Source of the DNA: CAWJFP01 sp963842155
GTDB taxonomy: Bacteria; Pseudomonadota; Alphaproteobacteria; JACZXZ01
Length of the DNA: 64,000 nucleotides
NCBI GenBank assembly: GCA_963842155.1
Contig: CAWJFP010000028.1
Location: 73,074 to 137,073 of the forward strand
Reading direction: 5' to 3'
Shown here: one piece after another, positions 40,091-49,236 of the stretch
Numbering within the stretch: the stretch's first letter is position 1
Layout: every line of letters starts with the position of its first letter
Notes under the pieces: generated by a model
Databases searched by the model: none
What the model saw: only the letters and a program-made list of their open reading frames with translations
Told to the model about the DNA's origin: nothing
Translations under genes and position numbers: made by a program

Positions 40091-40677
40091 TCCTTCTGCT
40101 GCCGCTCGACGGCGAACCACAGCGCGCGCCGTCCGCGATGCAGCAGCACCCTGACATGAGACGAAGCGAGATCGAGAATGTTACAGACCTGCGCGAGCTC
40201 CAGCCCCTCCATGTCGCGCAAGGCGACGACGGCGCGTTGCAAGGGCGGCAGTGCGGCGAAGGCCCGCTCGAGCGCCGCCGCCAGCTCCTTCGCCGCCAAG
40301 AGGCTCTCCGGCGTCTCGGCCCTCCAGGGCTGCGGCGGCTCGCGCCAATGGCCATCGGGGAGAAACCATCCGGCGATCTCGACCTCGCCGGCATCGCCGC
40401 TCGCGACCATGCGCGCCTCGACGCGCAGGCGGCTGATCGCATGGTTGCGCAGGATGCTGAGCAGCCAGACCTTGAGGCCCGAGCGGCCCTCGAACGTCTT
40501 GAGTCCCCCGATCGCCTTGAGCCACGCCTCCTGCACCACCTCTTCGGCGATGGCGTCGCCCACGATCGCGCGGGCGAGCCGCATCATGGCGCCATGATGG
40601 GTCAGCACGAGGCGGCGGAAGGAAGGCGCGTCGCCCGCCAGCAGCTTGGCGATGAGTTTGCCGTCCTCGGTATCCAT
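40087..40677 (-). CDS. ECF-family RNA polymerase sigma factor
   Basis: The 196-aa product has region 2 (MRLARAIVGDAIAEEVVQEA and KTFEGRSGLKVWLLSILRNH) and region 4 (AFAALPPLQRAVVALRDMEG through SSHVRVLLHRGRRAL), with no region 1 or 3. It starts at 40677 (MDTEDGKLIAKLLAGD); the open frame extends upstream without a good start. It is divergent from the DUF2282-DoxX genes, as in the metal-stress SigF locus of Caulobacter, and is expected to control them. Confidence 0.9.
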   Translation of the reverse strand: MDTEDGKLIAKLLAGDAPSFRRLVLTHHGAMMRLARAIVGDAIAEEVVQEAWLKAIGGLKTFEGRSGLKVWLLSILRNHAISRLRVEARMVASGDAGEVEIAGWFLPDGHWREPPQPWRAETPESLLAAKELAAALERAFAALPPLQRAVVALRDMEGLELAQVCNILDLASSHVRVLLHRGRRALWFAVERQQKE

Positions 40678-40915
40678 GCACGGGGCCAAGGCGAAGCCGG
40701 GACAAGGCAGCGGAGGCCATCTTGGCGGCTCGCGCCCAAGCTGGCCAGCGCCATTCGGCGCAATCACGCGCCTTTTGACGATTTCGTGAGTTCAATTGAT
40801 GACGACGCGCCCCGCTTCGGCGCTAGATTGCGGCCCTCGACCGACGCGTCGAGCCGCAACGCGCCCGCGCGGCGGCAAGCGCGCCGGAGCCGAGGGTCAA
40901 CAACAGGAGGCTTAC

Positions 40916-41182
40916 ATGAGAACATCGCTGCTCATCGCGTCCGCCGTCGCCGCCACCGTCGCCTTGCCGATACTGGCCCACGCCGCCCCTGCCATGGCGC
41001 CCGAATACAAGTTCGAGAAGTGCTACGGCGTTGCCGCCGCCGGGAAGAACGACTGCGCGGCCGCGGGCGGCCATTCTTGCGCCGGCATGGCGACGAAGGC
41101 CAACGATCCGGCGTCCTGGATCTTCGTGCCGGCCGGCACCTGCGGGAAAATCCAAGGCGGCAGCATGGCGCCGAAGGCCTGA
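40916..41182 (+). CDS. DUF2282 secreted small protein, bufferin-1 (BufA1)-like
   Basis: The 88-aa precursor has a signal peptide (LLIASAVAATVALPILAHAA), then a core with four cysteines in the family pattern EKCYGVAAAGKNDC, HSCAGMATKAND and FVPAGTCGKIQGG. DUF2282 proteins are precursors of bufferins, peptides whose cysteines are modified by an MNIO enzyme (BufB, DUF692) with BufC and which bind copper. ATG 40916 follows a perfect AGGAGG. No DUF692 or DUF2063 gene lies next to it here. It is followed after 95 bases by DoxX. Confidence 0.82.
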   Translation: MRTSLLIASAVAATVALPILAHAAPAMAPEYKFEKCYGVAAAGKNDCAAAGGHSCAGMATKANDPASWIFVPAGTCGKIQGGSMAPKA

Positions 41183-41277
41183 TCGAAATATCGGCCCCGC
41201 AAGGCGGACGGGCGCCGCGGCAAACGCCGCCCGTCCCTTCTTGCGGGCCGCGAGTCCGTTGGGGAGAGGGCGCGCTC

Positions 41278-41754
41278 ATGACGATGCCGATGAGCGATAT
41301 CGCGCGCGGCGCCGGCTGGCGCGGGCGGCTCGCGGCGCTGCTCCAAAGCCTCGAGCGCCTGCCGCTCGCCTTCTTTCAAGCCCTCTTCCGCCTTTGTGTC
41401 GCGGCCGTGTTCTGGAATTCCGGCATGGCGAAGATCGCCAGCTGGCAGAGCACCGTCGCCTTGTTTAGAGACGAGTATAAAGTCCCTATAATACCTCCGG
41501 ATATTGCCGCCACCCTCGCCGCCACGGTTGAGCTCACCTGCCCCGTTCTGCTCGTGCTCGGGCTCGGCGCCCGTCTTGCCACATTGCCGATGCTGGGGAT
41601 GACCTGCGTCATCCAATTCCTCGTCTATCCCGAGGATTGGCTACAGCATCTGACCTGGGCGGCGATGCTGCTCTTCATACTGACGCGCGGCCCCGGCCTG
41701 CTCTCGCTCGATCACATCATTGCCACAAAATGGCTCGCGGCGCGCCGCGCCTAA
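41278..41754 (+). CDS. DoxX-family membrane protein
   Basis: The 158-aa membrane protein has about four hydrophobic segments (LFRLCVAAVFWNSGMAKIAS, AATLAATVELTCPVLLVLGL, LATLPMLGMTCVIQFLVYP, LTWAAMLLFILTRG), with the DoxX pattern FWNSGMAKIASW and YKVPIIPPDIAA. DoxX proteins accompany DUF2282 genes in bufferin-type operons (BufD). The ATG follows GGGGAGAGG. Probable cotranscription with the DUF2282 gene. Confidence 0.82.
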   Translation: MTMPMSDIARGAGWRGRLAALLQSLERLPLAFFQALFRLCVAAVFWNSGMAKIASWQSTVALFRDEYKVPIIPPDIAATLAATVELTCPVLLVLGLGARLATLPMLGMTCVIQFLVYPEDWLQHLTWAAMLLFILTRGPGLLSLDHIIATKWLAARRA

Positions 41755-41834
41755 ATCGCCTGACGTGATTGCATCGGCGATGCGCGCCCGCCATGATGAC
41801 GGCAAATCTCGACACCCGACAATCGGAGGTCATC

Positions 41835-42389
41835 ATGATGCGGAGAGCGCTCGTTGGAATTGCCGTAGCGGCCGCGATCACCCTGGCTGCCGGCCTCGTC
41901 ATTGCCCAGCCCGCGTGGCCGCCCGACGAGGCTGCCTTCATCAGGGCGGCGCAGGACGGCCGCATGGCCTTCCAGACCGCTCATACCGATCTCGCGAAGG
42001 GCAATGCGCGCGGCGAGCGCAATCAGGAAATCTGTCGCATCATTCAGCCGAGCCAGGGGATCGTCGGCAACTGGGTGGGGCAGATCACCACCTTCGCGCC
42101 CGCCAATAACGGTGCCTTCGTGCTCGGAATCACCATCGCCGAACATGTCTCGGTGGGGACTTGGCCCAATCCCTTGTCCGACCTGCAGGACCACACGCTC
42201 ATCGCACAGGGGACGCCCGTCTATGCCATGCTCCAGTCGGTGAAGCTCGGCGACGTCGTGCTCTTCTCGGGCCAGTTCGCGCCGGAGCCGCGCAACAAGG
42301 AATGCGCCCGCGACATGAACGTCACCTTCGCGGACAAGATGCTGGAGCCGGCATTCAATATCCAATTCACCGCGGTCACCAAGCCATAG
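41835..42389 (+). CDS. Secreted protein of unknown function
   Basis: The 184-aa protein has a clear signal peptide (VGIAVAAAITLAAGLVIAQP). I do not recognise the family. The mature part has two cysteines (NQEICRII, NKECARDM) and a beta-rich central region (GNWVGQITTFAPANNGAFVL, TPVYAMLQSVKLGDVVLFSG) that could form an OB-like barrel, as inference. The first of two adjacent ATG codons (41835) follows CGGAGGTC. It lies 80 bases after doxX on the same strand and may or may not belong to that locus. Confidence 0.65.
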   Translation: MMRRALVGIAVAAAITLAAGLVIAQPAWPPDEAAFIRAAQDGRMAFQTAHTDLAKGNARGERNQEICRIIQPSQGIVGNWVGQITTFAPANNGAFVLGITIAEHVSVGTWPNPLSDLQDHTLIAQGTPVYAMLQSVKLGDVVLFSGQFAPEPRNKECARDMNVTFADKMLEPAFNIQFTAVTKP

Positions 42390-42670
42390 GCTGGCGATCG
42401 CGCCTGGCGGCGCGATGCCCGCCGGTCGATCTTTTCACGGGCAAGGACGCCCCACGGGCTTCGCTGCAGCGCGGCGAAGCGCCAAGATACTTGCCGTGCC
42501 ATGGGGATCCGAGCCGAGGCGGCGACGGTTAACCAACGCTGCCTACGTTGTCCGCAAGGAAGAGCGGGGCCCTGTCGTGAGAAATGCGACTACAACCGTC
42601 GGGCGATCCGGAGCGGGAAACGGCCGACGGCCCCACTCCGGCGATATGAATTGCCAATCGATTGATTGAT

Positions 42671-42747
<77 letters not shown>

Positions 42748-42981
42748 AACGGCGCCCTGCCTTTGGCCGTGGGCAGAGGCGGGCAAACCGAAGGGGTCGG
42801 ACACTAGTGAAACGGGCAGGGAAAGGCAAGGTAAACAATGTCTCGGTGCCGTGTCTTCCGCGCCACAAAAGCAGAAAGAACACATGATGCCCGTTGCAAA
42901 GGGTGGGCGTTGCTGGCATGTTACCTGGCAAAGTGGGGGTTGGCGACAAGAAGGTATAATCACCCAAGCCACAGGGAAATA

Positions 42982-44154
42982 ATGGCTTCGTGGAAGTTTG
43001 CCCTTTTCGGCCTTGTCGTCGCGGTGGGCGGTTGCTCATTCGCGAGCGATAACTTGTTGCCGACATTGACGGGGGAGGAGCCCTCCGGCAAGAAGCCGGT
43101 CGGGGTCAACACGGCCGCCAATACGCCCGCGCAGACGGCGCCCGCCGCCGGCCCGGTCACCATCCAGCCGGCGCCGCCGCCGGTGATGAGTACCGGCGTC
43201 TATCAGCCCGTGCCGATCGAGACGGGCAAGCCGACCGGCACGGCCGTTGGCCAGAAGGTCGAGGAGTTGCGCCGGCAGCTGGACCAGCTCGAGCGCGGCG
43301 TTTCCCAGCACGCCAACCAGCTCCATGCCGCTCGCGTCGAGACCATCCGTGTCAGCGAGCAGTATTACAAGCTCGTCGGCGAGATCGACGCGCGCCTCCA
43401 GGTCGGCACGACCCCCGGCAACCCGATTTTGGTCGGCGAGTGGACCCAGGCCCAGACGGCGCTCGAAAAGATCGACGCCAACATCTCCGCGCTCAATTCG
43501 CTATCGACGGGTGTGGCGAACGATTCCTCGGTCGCCGCCTATCTGCTGGAATCGACCCGCGCGGCCTACGGGCTCACCGGCGCCGTCGACGAGGATCATC
43601 GGCAGCTCGCCGTGCTCGAAGACGAAGTCAACAAGACCGTCGTCGGCATTGATCGTCAGCTCAACGAACTGAGCGAGGACATCAGCCGCCAAAGCATCTA
43701 TATCGCGCGCGAGCGCGCCAACCTGAACACGCTGTCCGTCGCCGTCAAGAACGGCGAGTTGCTCGGCACCAGCCTCACCAACCGCGCTTACAGCCCGATC
43801 GGGCCGCTCGCCATGGCGAGCCAGCCCTCGGCAACAACCGCGCTTCTCGGCGGCCGCCGCCCCCTCGTGGTGATCCGCTTCGACCGGCCGCAGGTGGATT
43901 ACGAGCAGGCGCTCTATACCGCGGTGAGCCGGGCGCTCGAGCGCAAGCCTGCGGCGGATTTCGATCTCGTCGCCGTGGCGCCCAGCGCGGGCTCGACGGC
44001 GCAGGTGGCGCTGGCCACCAACCAGTCCAAGCGCAACGCGGATGCCGTGATGCGCTCGCTCATCAATATGGGGCTTCCGGCCAATCGCATGACGCTTTCG
44101 GCCACGACCAGCGCCTCGACCGACACGAACGAGGTTCTGGTTTACGCGCGGTGA
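42982..44154 (+). CDS. Outer-membrane-type lipoprotein with coiled-coil middle
   Basis: The 390-aa protein has a lipoprotein signal (FALFGLVVAVGGCS, acylated Cys at about residue 18), a Pro/Ala/Thr-rich linker to about 90, a long helical region from about 90 to 270 likely to form coiled coil (EELRRQLDQLERGVSQHANQ), and a C-terminal alpha/beta region (LVVIRFDRPQVDYEQALYTA) resembling an OmpA-like peptidoglycan-interacting fold. Function unknown; envelope tethering is inference. ATG 42982 is the only start that places the lipobox correctly. Confidence 0.75.
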   Translation: MASWKFALFGLVVAVGGCSFASDNLLPTLTGEEPSGKKPVGVNTAANTPAQTAPAAGPVTIQPAPPPVMSTGVYQPVPIETGKPTGTAVGQKVEELRRQLDQLERGVSQHANQLHAARVETIRVSEQYYKLVGEIDARLQVGTTPGNPILVGEWTQAQTALEKIDANISALNSLSTGVANDSSVAAYLLESTRAAYGLTGAVDEDHRQLAVLEDEVNKTVVGIDRQLNELSEDISRQSIYIARERANLNTLSVAVKNGELLGTSLTNRAYSPIGPLAMASQPSATTALLGGRRPLVVIRFDRPQVDYEQALYTAVSRALERKPAADFDLVAVAPSAGSTAQVALATNQSKRNADAVMRSLINMGLPANRMTLSATTSASTDTNEVLVYAR

Positions 44155-44253
44155 AGCCGGAATCCGGGGCCTGAGGATTCTTCCGGGCTCCCGCCTGCTT
44201 ATGCGGCGCTTCCGGCGGCCGTCTCGATTTGCCCTCATCCCGCGAGGGATCCC

Positions 44254-44742
44254 GTGATCCAGCCGCCGCCATTCGCGAAATCCTTTCCCGTCTCCTGGCA
44301 GGAGCTGCATCGGGACGCCAAGGCGCTCGCCTGGCGGCTCGTCGAGATCGGCCCCTGGACGGGCGTCGTGGCGATCGCGCGCGGCGGCCTGGTGCCCGCG
44401 GTGATCGTGGCGCGCGAGCTCGATCTGCGCCTTATCGATACCGTCTGCGTGGCGAGCTACGAGCACCAGACGCAAAACGAGGTCCAGGTGCTCAAGGCCC
44501 CGCCGGGCGACGGCGCCGGCTGGGTCGTGGTCGACGATCTGGTGGATACCGGCGCCACCGCGCGCGTCGTGCGCCAGCTCCTGCCGCGCGCCCACATGGC
44601 GACGGTCTATGCCAAGCCTGCCGGCCGGCCCCTTATCGATACCTACATTACCGAGGTGAGCCAGGATACTTGGATCCACTTCCCCTGGGATACGGAGCTG
44701 CAATTCGTCCAGCCGATCGCCGGGACGAGCCGCCCGCGCTGA
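44254..44742 (+). CDS. gpt: Xanthine-guanine phosphoribosyltransferase
   Basis: The 162-aa enzyme has the PRPP-binding motif WVVVDDLVDTGATARVV near residue 90 and the N-terminal GVVAIARGGLVPAVIVAREL. DTYITEVSQDTWIHFPWD near the end is typical of the Gpt group. It salvages guanine and xanthine to GMP and XMP. The start is GTG 44254, after a CCCGCGAGGGAT palindrome. Stop and the transporter start are close. Confidence 0.9.
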   Translation: MIQPPPFAKSFPVSWQELHRDAKALAWRLVEIGPWTGVVAIARGGLVPAVIVARELDLRLIDTVCVASYEHQTQNEVQVLKAPPGDGAGWVVVDDLVDTGATARVVRQLLPRAHMATVYAKPAGRPLIDTYITEVSQDTWIHFPWDTELQFVQPIAGTSRPR

Positions 44743-44752
44743 TCCTTTGAGC

Positions 44753-45661
44753 ATGCTTTCCCGAACCGGGCCGCCGCCGGCGCTTCCCCGTCTTGGCTGG
44801 GTGCTGCTCGCCGTGCTCGCGGTGAGCTGGGGCTTCAACTGGACGGCGCTCAAGATCAGCTTGCGCGAGATCCCCGTCTGGCAGCTGCGCGCCTCAAGCT
44901 GCCTCGTCGCCGGCGTCGGGCTCCTGATCCTGGCGCGGCTCGGCGGCCAGCGCATCGCCGTGCCGCGCGCGCTTTGGCGGCTGCTCGCCTTGGGCGCGCT
45001 CCTCAACGTCACGAGCTGGAACGTGTTGAGCGCCTACGGCGTCCGCCTCATCGCCTCGGGCGAGGCTGCCCTTCTCGCCTATACCATGCCGATCTGGGCA
45101 ACCATTCTGGGCGTGCTTTTGCTCGGCGAGCGCCTGACCTGGCGCATCGTCGCCGCGCTCCTTCTCGGCATGGTGGGCATCTTGCTTCTGCTGTCGGGCG
45201 GGTTCGGCGAGATCGGCCGCGCGCCTTGGGGCGTGCTCGCCATGGTCGGGGCGGCCTTGTCCTGGGCCATCGGCACGATTTACCAGAAACGTATCGTCTG
45301 GCCCTTGCCGGTGATCGTGCTGGCCGCCTGGCAGCTTGTCCTCGGCGCGCTCCCGATCGCGCTGGTCGCGGCCTCGACCGAAACGCTCCTCATTCCGCAG
45401 GCGAGCGCCGCGGCCCTTGCCGCGATGGCCTACATTACCTTCATCGGCATGATCCTGGGCTATTACGCCTGGTTCAAGATCGTGAGCCTGTTCCCGGCAG
45501 GGATCGCCGCGATCGGCTCGGTGGCCGTGCCGATCATGGGCAGCTTGTCGGGCGCACTCGTCCTGGGGGAGCCGTTCGGCTGGCGCCAGCTCGCAGCACT
45601 CCTCGCCGTCGTGGCATCGCTGTGCCTCATTCTCATGGGGGCCGGTTTCCGGCGCCGATAG
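44753..45661 (+). CDS. EamA/DMT-family transporter
   Basis: The 302-aa membrane protein has ten predicted hydrophobic segments in two EamA repeats. Clear parts are LGWVLLAVLAVSWGFNWTAL in repeat one and GVLAMVGAALSWAIGTIYQK in repeat two. It would export metabolites or drugs; the substrate is unknown. ATG 44753 is chosen; TTG 44747 two codons upstream is possible. Only ten bases separate it from gpt, so joint transcription is likely. Confidence 0.88.
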   Translation: MLSRTGPPPALPRLGWVLLAVLAVSWGFNWTALKISLREIPVWQLRASSCLVAGVGLLILARLGGQRIAVPRALWRLLALGALLNVTSWNVLSAYGVRLIASGEAALLAYTMPIWATILGVLLLGERLTWRIVAALLLGMVGILLLLSGGFGEIGRAPWGVLAMVGAALSWAIGTIYQKRIVWPLPVIVLAAWQLVLGALPIALVAASTETLLIPQASAAALAAMAYITFIGMILGYYAWFKIVSLFPAGIAAIGSVAVPIMGSLSGALVLGEPFGWRQLAALLAVVASLCLILMGAGFRRR

Positions 45662-45740
45662 CGTCGCCCTCGCACGACCGCTTCCTCGCTCCCTCGGCCT
45701 CTGTCCCTTGGCCTCCGCCCTCTGATATCCTGGCTCGTCC

Positions 45741-46929
45741 ATGTCCGCCGCCCCCGAGATTCGCCTGCAGCCCGGCTGGCAGAAGCGCCTGCGCCAGGGC
45801 CATCCTTGGATCTATTCCAACGAGATCGCCCTCGATGCGGCGGCGAAATCCTTGGAGCCGGGCAGCCTCGTCGCGATTCTCGCGGCCGATGGCGAGCGGC
45901 TCGGCATCGGATTCTTCAATCCGCGCAGCCTGGTGGCGATCCGCCTGCTCTCGCGCGATCCGACGGCGGCGATCGACGAGGCCTTCTTCGCCGCGCGGCT
46001 CGGACTGCGCGCTGGCCCTACGCGAGACGCTCTATCGCGAGCCCTATTACCGTCTCTGCCATGCCGAGGCGGACGGTCTGCCCGGCCTCGCCATCGACCG
46101 CTACGGCAATTCTCTGGTCCTGCAAGTGAACGCCGCGGGGATGGAGCGCCTGACGGCGCCGCTCCTCGGCGCGCTCGAGAGCCTGCTTGCCCCGCGCGTC
46201 GTCTTGCTGCGCAACGACAGCCCCGTGCGCGCGCTCGAAGGCCTGGCGAGCGAGGTGCGCTTCGCCAAGGGCGAGCTCGCCGAGCCGGTCGAGCTCCGCG
46301 AGGGCGGCGCCCGCTTTCTCGCCGATCTCGCGGGCGGCCAGAAGACCGGCTGGTTCTTCGACCAGCGCTGCAACCGCGCCTTCATGGCGGCTCTCTCGGC
46401 GGGTCGGCGCGTGATCGATCTTTATTGCCATAGCGGCGGCTTCGCCATCGCGGCGGCGCTGGGCGGCGCGCGCGAGGTGATCGCGATCGACCGTTCGGAG
46501 CCGGCGCTCGACCTTGCGCGGCGCGCGGCCGCGCTCAATGCGGTCGAGGACGGCTGCCGCTTCGAGCGCGGCCAGGCCTTTGGCGCGATGGAGCGCCTCG
46601 TCGCGCAGGGCGAGCGTTTCGAGGTGGTGATCTGCGATCCGCCGGCCTTCGTTAAATCGCGCAAGGATCTCGCCGCCGGCGCCAAGGGCTACCGCAAGAT
46701 GTCGCGGCTGGCGGCCGAGCTCGCCGCGCCCGGCGGCTTCTTGTTCCTCGCCTCCTGCTCCCATAACATGCCCGCCGAGCGGTTTGCCGAGGAGGTGCGG
46801 CGCGGCCTCGCCCAAGCCGGCCGCACGGGCCGCATCCTCATGAGCGCGGGCGCGGCGCCCGACCATCCCGTTCATCCCGCGCTGCCGGAATCCGCCTATC
46901 TCAAAGCCCAGGCGATCCAGGTGGATTGA
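45741..46929 (+). CDS. Class I rRNA methyltransferase, RlmI-like, one-base insertion
   Basis: The N-terminal PUA-like part (IRLQPGWQKRLRQGHPWIYS) ends in a frame break at an extra C near 46008. Removing it joins it to ETLYREPYYRLCHAEADGLP and the methyltransferase domain, total 395 aa. VIDLYCHSGGFAIAAALGGA is the SAM-binding motif I, VVICDPPAFVKSRKDL the NPPY-like active site. RlmI methylates C1962 of 23S rRNA to m5C; the family is broad, so the target is inference. The catalytic Cys is visible in FLASCSHNM. Confidence 0.85.
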
Positions 46930-46980
46930 TGATCCGAACTCGCTGATGACAGGGGCAAGCCAACCAAGCGAGGCGTCACG

Positions 46981-47781
46981 ATGCGTCGCATGACGAGCGG
47001 CCTCGCGATCATCGCCGCGGGCCTCCTGGCACTTCTCCTTGAGGCGCAGCCGGCGCTCGCCGGGGAGGAGCTCGTTCGGCTCGCGACGCGGCCCGGCGTG
47101 ACGCAGCCCTTCTGGCTGCTCCAACCGCAGGCCGCCCCCGTCGCCGGCCTCGTTCTCTTTCCCGGCGGAGAAGGTGTGCTCGACAGCGACCGCGGTGGAG
47201 GACCGGCCGGCAGCAACTTCCTCGTCCGCGTACGCGACCGCTTCGCCGCGCAAGGTTTTCTTATCGCGCTCTTGGACGTGCCGTCCGACCATCGCTCGGG
47301 GCTCGGCTCCTTCCGCTCGAGCGGCGAGCATGCCGCCGACGTGGCCGCGGTCATCGCCTACCTGCGAGCCAAGGCAGCCGTTCCCGTCTGGCTCGTGGGC
47401 ACGAGCCGCGGCACGATCTCGGCCGCCAACGCGGCCGCGCGGCTTGCCAGCGGAGGCCCTGACGGGCTGGTGCTGACCTCCAGCATCATCTCGCCCTCGC
47501 GCCGGAATTCGGCCATCATCGGCAGCGTCGAGGTCGGAAAGATCGCCGTTCCGACGCTCTTCGTGCACAACAAGGAGGATGCCTGCCGGTTTTGCTCCTT
47601 CGCCGGCGTCGGGCGGCTGATGGAGGCCTTCGCCAAGGCGCCGCGACGCGAGCTCATCGCCGTAAGCGGCGGCTTGCCGCCCCAAGGCGATCCTTGCGAG
47701 CCCATGTCGCGCCATGGCTATCTCGGCATCGAGGACGAGGTGGTGACCGCGATCGCGCGCTGGATCAAGGGCGGCGCGTAA
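46981..47781 (+). CDS. Secreted alpha/beta-hydrolase-like protein
   Basis: The 266-aa protein has a signal peptide (LAIIAAGLLALLLEAQPALA), followed by LVLFPGGEGVLDSDRGG, a nucleophile elbow GTSRGTISAANAAARL (GxSxG, Ser near residue 142) and LFVHNKEDACRFCSF before a final SRHGYLGIEDEV with the likely catalytic His. The two CRFC cysteines could form a disulfide. The substrate is not known. It converges with the HisN-type gene, only four bases apart. Confidence 0.78.
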   Translation: MRRMTSGLAIIAAGLLALLLEAQPALAGEELVRLATRPGVTQPFWLLQPQAAPVAGLVLFPGGEGVLDSDRGGGPAGSNFLVRVRDRFAAQGFLIALLDVPSDHRSGLGSFRSSGEHAADVAAVIAYLRAKAAVPVWLVGTSRGTISAANAAARLASGGPDGLVLTSSIISPSRRNSAIIGSVEVGKIAVPTLFVHNKEDACRFCSFAGVGRLMEAFAKAPRRELIAVSGGLPPQGDPCEPMSRHGYLGIEDEVVTAIARWIKGGA

Positions 47782-47785
47782 GGAC

Positions 47786-48571
47786 CTAGCGCCCCGCCAG
47801 CAGCGCCAGCGCTTCCGCATGGACGCGGGGGTCGCCGGCGGCGATCACCCGCCCGTCGGAGGCGAGCCCGAGCGGCCGGCCCTGCCAATCCGTGACGATG
47901 CCGCCTGCGTTCTCGATCACCGCGACGGGGCCGCAGAAGTCATAGACGCCGAGCCCGGCCTCGATCACCAGATCCACCGTGCCGTTCGCCAAGAGCCCAT
48001 AGGCATAGCAATCGGCGCCGAAGAGGGCGAGCTTGACGGAGCGACGCACCAGTTCGTAGGCGGCGCTATCCTGCGCGGCCTCGAACATATAGGGCGAGGT
48101 GGAGTAGAGCGCGGCCTTGGCCAGGCCCTCGCAGCGTCGAGCGGTTACCGGCCGGCCGTTGAAGCGCGTGCCGCGGTCGCGCGCGCCGAGCCAGCGCTCG
48201 CCGAGCGCCGGCATGTCGATCACGCCGACGAGCACCCGTTCCTCGGCGACAAGACCGATGAGGGTGCCGAAAAGCGGCTTGCCGGTGATGAAGGACTTGG
48301 TGCCATCGATGGGATCGAGCACCCAGACATAGGCGGCGTCGGCGCGCTCGGCGCCATATTCCTCGCCGACGATGCCATGGTCGGGATAATGCTCGGCGAT
48401 GAGGCGGCGCATAGCCGCCTCGGCCTCGCGGTCGGCGATGGTGACGGGGGTAAGGTCGGCCTTGTCGTCGACCGCGAGCGCGGTGCGGAAATGGCGCCGG
48501 ATGATGGCGCCGCTCGCCTCGGCGAGCCGCTCGGCCAGGCGGACCAGATCATCGAGTGCGGGCGCGGTCAT
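47786..48571 (-). CDS. Inositol-monophosphatase-family phosphatase, histidinol-phosphatase (HisN)-like
   Basis: The 261-aa enzyme has the family metal sites GIVGEEYGAERADAA (Glu near 70) and VWVLDPIDGTKSFITG (Asp-x-Ile-Asp-Gly-Thr near 88-93), and the C-terminal acidic motif GLGVYDFCGPVAVIENAGG. The TKSFITGKPLFGTLIG loop is typical of HisN-type histidinol phosphatases of Alphaproteobacteria; a general inositol or nucleotide phosphatase is the alternative. The start at 48571 gives the compact N-terminus MTAPALDDLVRLAE. Confidence 0.85.
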   Translation of the reverse strand: MTAPALDDLVRLAERLAEASGAIIRRHFRTALAVDDKADLTPVTIADREAEAAMRRLIAEHYPDHGIVGEEYGAERADAAYVWVLDPIDGTKSFITGKPLFGTLIGLVAEERVLVGVIDMPALGERWLGARDRGTRFNGRPVTARRCEGLAKAALYSTSPYMFEAAQDSAAYELVRRSVKLALFGADCYAYGLLANGTVDLVIEAGLGVYDFCGPVAVIENAGGIVTDWQGRPLGLASDGRVIAAGDPRVHAEALALLAGR

Positions 48572-48627
48572 GGCCGGCGGAGTGTGGCGGGAAGCGCGCC
48601 TCTTGCCAAGCCGAACGGAGCGCGCGC

Positions 48628-49119
48628 CTAGGCGGCTTCGGCCGCCTGGCGCTTGAAGCTGATGGCGCCGAGCAGGCTTTCGAAGCGGCCTTCGCTGTCG
48701 GCGAGCGGCATGTAGACCGAGCGGTAGAGCATGTCCGTGTCGCGCGTCTCGTGCAGCCAGCCGCAATCGGCCAGCGGCTTCCTGATCTTGAACGCCGTCC
48801 CGATCACGGCCTGCGCGCGCTCGCGCAGCAGCCTCGGCAAGCTGTCGCCGATGGCGCGGCCGGCGGGATCGCTCCGGCAAAGCTTGGCAAGCTCCTCGCC
48901 GGCGGTGGAGACCCTATAGTCATCCGCGCGATCGTCGGGCGTCAGGATGAAGAGATGCGGCGCCAGCTCGGGTCGCGGCGCATGCGCGAGCTGGTATCGC
49001 GCGGGACAATCGCGGGCGCCGCGCAGCCCGTACCAGTATCGCAAGGCAATTCCCGTCACCCGCCGCTCACTGGGCAAAGGCGCGGGTTTCTCCAATGACG
49101 TCGCTGTTTTGGAAAGCAT
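48628..49119 (-). CDS. PAS-domain protein (PAS_5 type)
   Basis: The 163-aa protein of the PAS_5 type contains ALRYWYGLRGARDCPARYQL, LFILTPDDRADDYRVSTAGE and IGDSLPRLLRERAQAVIGTA. No output domain follows. These small PAS proteins are abundant in Rhizobiales and Rhodospirillales and their role is unknown. The start at 49119 is preferred for the GGGGGTGGG site upstream; the open frame extends further to 49215. Confidence 0.7.
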   Translation of the reverse strand: MLSKTATSLEKPAPLPSERRVTGIALRYWYGLRGARDCPARYQLAHAPRPELAPHLFILTPDDRADDYRVSTAGEELAKLCRSDPAGRAIGDSLPRLLRERAQAVIGTAFKIRKPLADCGWLHETRDTDMLYRSVYMPLADSEGRFESLLGAISFKRQAAEAA

Positions 49120-49236
49120 TCCCACCCCCTTAGATGAGATGAAATTAGGGGCAAGGCGTAAAGACTTGGTGAACTGCTCGGGATCACCTGAATTATTTCG
49201 ACTATGTTTCGCCACACGCTCCAGTTGTAGGGCGGG

